Positions 57,537-64,000 of a stretch of 64,000 nt of DNA are shown here, in pieces. Positions within the stretch are counted from its first letter, which is position 1. Each line of letters starts with the position of its first letter. The notes below the pieces were generated by a model. That model ran no database searches, was not told the DNA's origin, and was given only the letters and a program-made list of their open reading frames with translations. This DNA is from Anolis sagrei (lineage: Eukaryota; Chordata; Lepidosauria; Squamata; Anolidae). The stretch spans positions 25,203,378 to 25,267,377 of the forward strand of contig NC_090030.1 in the NCBI RefSeq assembly GCF_037176765.1, in the 5' to 3' direction. Both the position numbers and the translations under genes were made by a program.

Positions 57537-57700
57537 AAACATGAAGCAAAACTGCAGCATACCTTGTGAGAAAAGAAAAAAAGAAAGAGAAAAAGAAGTG
57601 AAAGAGAAAAAAAGGAGGGAAGGAAGGAAGAGAAAGAAAAAAAAGCATTAGGGGAGGGATAGATAAAGAAGGAATGAAAACAAGTGGGTGGCAGCCCCTC
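57537..57700. repeat. Second copy of the 55230-55345 block
   Basis: AACATGAAGCAAAACTGCAG, ATACCTTGTGAGAAA and a purine-rich run repeat the sequence in front of the CR1 at 55345 in the same orientation, 2.3 kb apart. Confidence 0.85.
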
Positions 57701-58276
57701 CAACACCCGGACAGCATATAGCTAGGATCCGTTATTTGGAATGCTCCAGAATTGCCCATAGCAGGTGGTGAATCAAAGCGACACTTTGACAGGCTTTGTC
57801 CCATGCAGTTGTTCTGCAGTTGCAGGGCTTCCATTGTCAGCCTGGGCCTGATTGAAGAATTCAAGAGCTCCAGTAAACTATACAGTAAACCATGCCAGCA
57901 CAAAGCCAGCCTGTTGCCTTAAAACAATTCCTTTTAAGCCTCTCATTCTTCAGGGGTAAATATTTTCCACTGAACACACGTTTACGTGGCGGATCCCTTT
58001 TCACCTAGCAATGAGATAGCTCTATACTAGGCTATGCACTTGTAGCAGGAAGTGCCAGTGGAAAATGAACAAGTGAAAACCCAGAACAAAGCACCCAGAA
58101 TCTTCTTGTTCTCGACACCAGTGCAACTAGTTTTTCCAGCTAAATGGCTCTTGTAAAAGTTTTTATTGAGCACATCCTACTTTGAAGGATCTTGCCACTG
58201 TGTAGTACAGGACAGGGGATGTTTGCTGAACGTGGAACTTGTGACCTGTCCAACAAGCATGCACATTTCCTGAATT
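57701..58276. other. Intron DNA without recognised features
   Basis: I see no gene or repeat family here. Confidence 0.5.
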
Positions 58277-58690
58277 ATTATTTTTTGTTGTGTCAGGAGC
58301 GACTTGAGAAACTGCAAGTTGCTTCTGGTGTGAGAGAATTTGCCGTCTGCAAGGACATTGCCCAGGAGACACCTAGAATCATAGAATCAAAGAGTTGGAA
58401 GAGACCTCATGGTCCATCCAGTCCAACCCCCTGCCATGAAGCAGGAATATTGCATTCAAATCACCCCTGACAGATGGCCATCCAAGCTTCCAAAGAAGGA
58501 GCCTCCACCACACCTGGATGACTTGATGTATTATTATCCTTGTGGGAGGCTTCTCTCATGTCACCACATGAGGAGCTGGAGCTGATAGAGAGAGCTCATC
58601 TACCTCTCCCCAGATTCGAAACTGCAACCTGTCGGTCTTCAGTCCTGCCGGCACAGGGGTTTAACCCACTGCGCCACTGTGGGCCCCTAT
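58277..58690 (-). mobile_element. tRNA-derived SINE carrying a CR1 3' fragment
   Basis: Reverse SINE of the 8554 family with target duplication ATTTCCTGAAT at both ends. At 58376-58512 a CR1 3' end (minus strand) interrupts it; ACACCT flanks the insertion on both sides. Confidence 0.88.
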
Positions 58691-59097
58691 TTCCTGAATG
58701 AGAAACTAGCTTTTGAGTAAGTTACTGTATGGCCATGTTCCAGAAGCATTCTCTCCTGACATTTCACCCACATCTATGGCAGCCATCCTCAGAGGTTTAG
58801 GGATTTGTTGGAAACTAGTCAAGTGAGGTTTATATATCTGTGGAATAATGTTCAGAGTGGGAGAAAGAACTCTAGTCCGCTTGAGGCAAGTGTGAATGTT
58901 GCAAATGACCACTTTGATTAGCATTGAATGGCATTGCGGCTTCAAAGTCTGACTGGTTGCTGCCTGAGGGAATCCTTTGTTGGGAGGTGTTAATAATAAT
59001 AAATAATAAACTTTATTTCTACCCTTCCACCATCTCCCCAATGGGGACTAGGAGCGCCTTACATGGGGCCAAGCCCGAACAACATAATACAGCAATT

Positions 59098-59363
59098 TTT
59101 TTTGTCGTGTCAGGAGCAACTTGAGAAACTGCAAATCGCTTCTGGTGTGAGAGAATTGGCCGTCTGCAAGGACGTTGCCCAGGGGACACCTGGATGATTT
59201 TATGTATTATCATCCTTGTGGGAGGCTTCTCTCATGTCACCGCATGAGGAGCTGGAGCTGATAGAGGGAGCTCATCTGTCTCTCCCCGGATTTGAACCTG
59301 CAACCTGTCAGTCTTCAGGCCTGCCGACACAGGGGTTTAACCCACTGCGCCACAAGGGCTCCT
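59098..59363 (-). mobile_element. tRNA-derived SINE
   Basis: TTGTCGTGTCAGGAGCAACT at left to CACTGCGCCACAAGGGCTCC at right, the reverse of the 8554 family; box B present. Confidence 0.88.
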
Positions 59364-59529
59364 ATTTCCTGAATGGGAAACTAGCTTTTAAGTAGGCTGA
59401 GTTACTATATGGCCATGTTCCAGAAGCATTCTCTCCTGACATTTCACCCACATCTATGGCAGCCATCCTCAGAGGCTTAGGGATCTGTTGGAAACCAGGT
59501 TTATATATCTGTGAAATAATGTTCAGGGT

Positions 59530-59800
59530 AGGAGTCCCCGGTGATGCAGTGGGTTAAACCCCTGTGCCGGCAGGACTGAAGACCAACAGGTCACAGGTTC
59601 GAATCCGGGGAGAGCACAGATGAGCTCCCTCTGTCAGCTCCAGCTCCCCATGCGGGGACATGAGAGAAGCCTCCCATAAGGATGGTAAAACATAAAAAAA
59701 ATCCTGGTGTCTCCTGGGCAACGTCCTTGCAGACGGCCAATTCTCTCACACCAGAAGCGACTTGCAGTTTCTCAAGCCGCTCCTGACACAACAAAAAAAA
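59530..59800 (+). mobile_element. tRNA-derived SINE, full length
   Basis: AGGAGTCCCCGGTGATGCAG to CCTGACACAACAAAAAAAA with target duplication ATGTTCAGGGT (59519-59529, 59801-59811). Box B GGTTCGAATCC is intact. Confidence 0.92.
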
Positions 59801-60082
59801 ATGTTCAGGGTGGGAGAAAGAACTCTAGTCCACTTGAGGCAAGTGTGAATGTTGCAAATGACCACCTTGATTAGCATTGAATGGCATTGCAGCTTTAAAG
59901 CCTGATTTGTTGCTGCCTGAGGGAATCCTTTGGGAGGTGTTAAATAACAATAAATAATAAACTTTATTTCTACCCTGCCACCATCTCCCCGATGGGGACT
60001 CGGAGCGGCTTACATAGGATGAAGCCTGGACAACATAATACAGCAATAAAATCAAAGCATATACAACAGACAACAACAACAT

Positions 60083-60245
60083 TATCGTCGAAGGCTTTCA
60101 TGGCCGGAATCACTGGGTTGTTGTAGGTTTTTTCAGGCTATATGACCATGTTCTAGAGGCATTTTCTCCTGACGTTTCGCCTGCATCTATGGCAAGCATC
60201 CTCAGAGGTAGTGAGGTCTGTTGGAACTAGGAAAAAGGGTTTATA
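60083..60245 (-). repeat. Repeat 'D' terminus
   Basis: Contains the family end TCGTCGAAGGCTTTCATGGC and CGGAATCACTGGGTTG, then GACGTTTCGCCTGCATCTAT; other copies here lack this terminus. Confidence 0.75.
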
Positions 60246-60270
60246 TATCTTATATAACATTATCAAAATG

Positions 60271-60308
<38 letters not shown>

Positions 60309-60419
60309 CATTCCAATAGACACAATCACAATAGAGATGACAATGGGCGGGCGACATATTCCGAATAAAAACAATTAACAAACTATGATGAGATAAAATA
60401 GGAGCAGGACATTAAATGA

Positions 60420-61170
60420 GGTTAACTGGACCTAATGATGATGATGATGATTATTAAATCTATCATAGGCAGGAAAGTTATTATAATGGGTAAAAGGGAT
60501 CTCCACTGAAGCTTTTTCACAAATCTTTGGTTCCACAACAAGCCAAATTTCTCAAAATTTAATTATCACAGGGACGGAAATTGAAGTAAGCTCTTCTGAA
60601 CAGAGGCACAGACAGCAAAGGATTAGCATTGAATGGCGTTGCAGCTTCAAAGCCTGACTGGTTGCTGCCTGAGGGAATCCTTTGTTGGGAGATGTTAACT
60701 GGACCTGATGATGATGATGATGATTATTAAATCTATCATAGGCAGGAAAGTTATTACAATGGGAAAAAGGGACCTCCACATAAGCTTTTCTACAAATCTT
60801 TGGTTCCACAACAAGCCAAATTTCTCAAAATTCAATTATCACAGGGATAGAAATTGAAGTAAGCTCTTCTGAACAGAGGCACAGACAGCAAAGGATTAGC
60901 ATTGAATGGCGTTGCAGCTTCAAAGCCTGACGGGTTGCTGCCTGAGGGAATCCTTTGTTGGGAGGTGTTAACTGGACCTGATAATTAATATGATGATTAT
61001 TAAATCTATCATAGGCAGGAAAGCTATTATAATGGGGAAAAGGGATCTCCACAGAAGCTTTTCCACAAATCTTTGGTTCCACAACAAGCCAAATTTTTCA
61101 AAATTCGGTTATCACAGGGATAGAAATTGAAGTAAGCTCTTCTGAACAGGAGCACAGACAGCAAAGGAAA
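60420..61170. repeat. 273-bp tandem repeat, about 2.7 copies
   Basis: ATTATTAAATCTATCATAGG starts at 60450, 60723 and 60997 (spacings 273 and 274). The unit includes a repeat-D piece (CATTGAATGGCGTTGCAGCT) and a (GAT)n run. Copies are very similar, so the amplification is recent. Confidence 0.93.
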
Positions 61171-61204
61171 CCCCACAGGGGTGTTCACCCTTCCTTATGT
61201 GACC

Positions 61205-61211
61205 CAAAGCT

Positions 61212-61260
<49 letters not shown>

Positions 61261-61261
61261 T
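61205..61261. repeat. (TAGA)n microsatellite
   Basis: About 14 perfect units. Confidence 0.97.
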
Positions 61262-61384
61262 TAGCTGGAGTTACACTTTAAAATGTACATATTCCAACTT
61301 ACATACAAAATTCAACAAACCTACAGACACTATCTTGTTCAAAACTTGGGGACTGCCTGTATAACCGGAAGATAAATTTGATGC

Positions 61385-63355
61385 ACTATCTTTTTAATCA
61401 TTTTGCCTTTGAAGATGGCCCGGAAACTGTAGTTGGTGCAAAGGTCGGTGGCCAGGTTGTTAACAGGAGCAAATTACAGGGAGCGGTCAACCCCACCTAT
61501 TCATACAGCTCCGCTGGCTGCCGATAAGTTTCCGGTCCCAGTTCAAGGAGCAGATTATCTATCTATCTATCTATCTATATAATAAAAGTCAGTGTTTGTA
61601 TGCGGAGGATGGGAAGTGTATGTGGCAGCGTTCTGATTGGCTGCTACTGTGGTACTATTTGCATATGGTCTCTGATTGGCCACCAGAAAATTCCGAGGTA
61701 GCAGAGGGAAAAGGAAAGGGGCCTGAGGCTGTCATGGTTAGAGTTGAAGTCCAAAACATCTTGTGGCCCCCAACAATGACAGAACAAGACCAAACCTGGC
61801 ACACAGACCCCCCCCCCCTTCAAGACCCACTCAACATCCTGGTGCAGTTTGAGGGAGGATGGACCATGGATGACGGGACTTGCAGTACTTTAACTTACTT
61901 CCTTAGAGCACTGTGGTCCACACCAAGGATGGATCAGGACCAAACTTGGCACACAGAGGCCCAATGGCCCACTTTACAACCTGGTGTGATTTAGGGCAGG
62001 ATGGGCCATGAATGATGGGATTTGCAGTACCCTCACCCAATTCACTTCCCACAGAACATTGTAGCCCCTACAAATTACAGACCAGATCCAAACTTGGCAC
62101 ACAGAGTACTCATGACCCACTCTACATCCTGGTGCAGTTCTAAGGGGGATGGATCATGTATGATGGGACTTGCAATACCTTTATTCACTTACTGAAAGCA
62201 CTGCAACCCTCATCCAATGACTGATCAAGACCAAATTGGCACAAAGAGCCCCCATGACCCACTCTACATCCTGCTGCAGTTTGGAGGAGGGTGAACCATG
62301 GATGATGGGACTTGCAGTACCTTCACTCAATTACTGAAACCACTGCGACCCTCATCGAATGACTGATCAAGACCAAACTTGGCACTCAGTGCCCCCATGA
62401 CCGACTCTATATCCTGCTGCAGTTTGGAGGAGGGTGGACCATGGATGATGGGCCTTGCAGTACCTTCACTCAATTACTGAAACCACTGCGACCCTCATCG
62501 AATGACTGATCAAGACCAAACTTGGCACACAGTGCCCCCATACCGACTCTATTTCCTGCTGCAGTTTGGAGGAGGGTGGACCATGGATGATGGGACTTCA
62601 AGTACCTTCACTCACTTCCTGAAAACAATGCAACCGTCATCCAGTGACCAATAAAGACCAAACTTGACATACAGAACCTCCATTACCCACTTCCTCTAAT
62701 AGCCCGGGCAGCACCAGGTTCCCAAGCTAGTTACATATAAAACCCTAAATGGTTTGGGACTGTATTTTTCCTTAAGAACTTGCATGATCTCTAAGATCTT
62801 CTGGGTAGGCTCTTCTCTCACTCTCACCCCTGTCACAAGCACAGTTGGTGGGGACGAGAGAGAGGGCCTTATCTGTGGTGCCCCCCTGGCTCTGAAAGAT
62901 TAAACTAGCACCCACCCTGTCCATCTTCTGCAAAGAGCTAATAACGTGTATGTTCCACTGTGCTAGAGAATCCCCCAGACAATCTTGGGACCATTCAGGA
63001 CCTTGCACTTTACTACGGTTCTGTACCCAAAGTTATAATGCTCCATCTTATATTGCCTTCTATCTCTAATATTGCCATTTGACTTATGCAATTTATCCAT
63101 CAGCCCTATAATCACAATTGATTTGCACTAGTCTACCCACTCGTACCCAGAAATGGATTATTATTGCAGGTTTCATGGTTGCTCTTATATGCGGTTATAA
63201 TGTTATTTTATTCTTTTATGCTCTTGTCTGTGTATTTTAATGTGATATTTTAACTATGTATGATCAGGTTTGTCCTCATTTAAGCTGCCCCGAGTCCCTC
63301 TGAGGAGATGGAGGAGGGGTACAAAAACAAAGTTGTTGTTGTTGTTGTTGTTGTT
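61385..63355 (+). mobile_element. Old L2 LINE split by a Helitron
   Basis: Degraded L2 codons at 61400-61560 (SSAGCR-type remains of the QLHWLP block) resume at 62735 (TYKTLNGLG-like, then LVGTRERALSVVPPWL-like codons), with the 3' UTR and a (GTT)n tail at 63355. The Helitron at 61574-62730 interrupts it. Confidence 0.7.
61574..62730 (+). mobile_element. Non-autonomous Helitron with internal minisatellite
   Basis: Starts TCTATATAATAAAAGTCAG (inside a TATC run, so the exact base is uncertain by one unit) and ends GGTTCCCAAGCTAG before a T. The inner part has about four 141-bp tandem units (TGATCAAGACCAAA at 62223, 62365 and 62505, plus a weaker earlier one). Confidence 0.85.
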
Positions 63356-63398
63356 GAATTTAGTTCAAAACATTTACAGTGTTTTCCCATTCTTCTAG

Positions 63399-63466
63399 TC
63401 ACAAATTGAGTTGTTTGTGAACCGCTTGGACTCAGTTGAATCAGTTCTGCCATATGAATATGACGC
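63399..63466 (+). CDS. TM9SF2: TM9SF2-type nonaspanin, coding exon 2
   Basis: 68 nt after a TTCTAG acceptor, in phase 0 with exon 1. It encodes SQIELFVNRLDSVESVL then PYEYDA, a highly conserved TM9SF2 stretch of the lumenal N-terminal domain (human has PYEYTA as I recall). Donor GTAAGT. Remaining exons (rest of the lumenal domain and nine membrane segments) are off the right edge. With exon 1 it gives 73 codons plus two bases. Confidence 0.95.
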
Positions 63467-63639
63467 GTAAGTATATCACTTTATTCCAGTCTTCATGTTT
63501 TGTATTAAAATATTTTCTTAAGCTAAGTGATGTCCAATTTGCAATGCCCAAAATGCTTGATAACAGAAAGGCTTATAGATGTGCATCTATATCTGGATCA
63601 TGCATAATTGTTTGTTTACATATGGCAGATAGGGAAGAA

Positions 63640-64000
63640 TAGGCACAGACAGGGTAGCAACAGCAGAAATAGGATTCATTTGAATATGTGAAGCTGATTG
63701 GTCATATGCAGATTAGTGTAGGCCCAGGATTTGAAAAGGCTGCTAGGCCAAAATGACAGTTGGGGAGAGCAGAGCTGAACATTCCAAAGGGGCGGAGCCA
63801 AGGTTCTGAAAGAGGCAGTTAGAGTGAGGGAGTTTGAAAATGACAGTTAGGAATCTGTGTGTGAAGAAGAGAGTTGGTTTTTGAGTACCTGATAGAAATA
63901 AACAGTTATGAAGTTGTGTTAAAGACTTCTGATATAGAGAAGCAGTTAGTTAAATAGAGCACGAGCTTTAAGGAACAGAAAGAAGGCTAGTGTTGCCTTA
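63640..64000 (+). mobile_element. LTR-like fossil, runs off the window
   Basis: GCTGATTGGTCATATGCAG (CCAAT motif in reverse), GGGGCGGAGCC, a purine-rich stretch and AATAAA near 63898 resemble an LTR read on the plus strand. It lies in intron 2 of the TM9SF2-type gene. No coding domain in view; family not fixed. Confidence 0.4.

Larger units (their letters stand above)
58720..60080 (-). repeat. Tandemly duplicated repeat-D / L2 block
   Basis: CTATTTCCTGAATGAGAAAC at 58686 recurs at 59363. Each is followed by repeat D in reverse (CATGTTCCAGAAGCATTCTC, ATCTATGGCAGCCATCCTCA, CATTGAATGGCATTGC) and by an L2 3' end (AACTTTATTTCTACCC). The second unit also holds a SINE at 59530. Confidence 0.8.

Noticed and set aside
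61205-61261. Regular short repeats as a possible CRISPR-like array
   Set aside because: A simple TAGA microsatellite in a vertebrate intron, without spacers.

Overview
The window is vertebrate nuclear DNA, almost certainly from a squamate reptile (lizard type). The evidence is a full-length Sauria-type SINE with its own target duplication, BovB (RTE), CR1 and L2 non-LTR retrotransposons, L1 pieces, many hAT and mariner elements, Helitrons and long AAT/TATC microsatellites around three spliced host genes. It is gene-poor and repeat-rich: nearly all long open frames are transposon remnants or low-complexity DNA.

Host genes. (1) ARHGEF6 coding exon 1 lies on the minus strand at 5903-6067; the rest of the gene is off the left edge. 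(2) RBMX (hnRNP G) is complete on the minus strand: a TATA/CRE/CCAAT promoter and short untranslated exon near 39.1 kb, eight coding exons between 35185 and 23885, and the intronic box C/D snoRNA SNORD61 at 34942-35016. As I recall the human map, ARHGEF6 and RBMX lie side by side on Xq26 in this order and orientation, so that part is conserved synteny. (3) A TM9SF2-type gene on the plus strand, divergent from RBMX, has exon 1 at 48328-48480 and exon 2 at 63399-63466; it continues off the right edge and has an intron 1 of about 15 kb.

Layout. 0-10 kb: two solo-LTR-like fossils of one family flank ARHGEF6 exon 1, with a CR1, nested hATs, an L2-tailed SINE and a Jockey-group LINE between them. 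10-22 kb: L2 and CR1 ends, a broken mariner, LTR-like fossils and a hAT split by an L1. 22.4-23.2 kb: a four-copy 205-bp tandem array just past the RBMX 3' end. 23.5-39.3 kb: RBMX, whose introns hold SINEs, two Helitrons, a three-deep nest of DNA transposons and an AT-rich inverted-repeat block of more than 2 kb in intron 1. 39.5-48 kb: a BovB apparently split by a 5.9-kb stack of L2 copies that carry hATs and one mariner with an open 351-codon transposase. 48-63.4 kb: intron 1 of the TM9SF2-type gene, made of tetranucleotide satellite, CR1, L2, SINEs, two Helitrons and tandem duplications. A further LTR-like fossil runs off the right edge.

No operon, CRISPR or defence system is present. The most interesting items are the DD41D mariner with an open frame, the hAT end that sits at +7 of the ARHGEF6 splice donor, two hAT copies inserted at the same L2 site with the same target duplication, and the changed segment at the end of RBMX coding exon 3.
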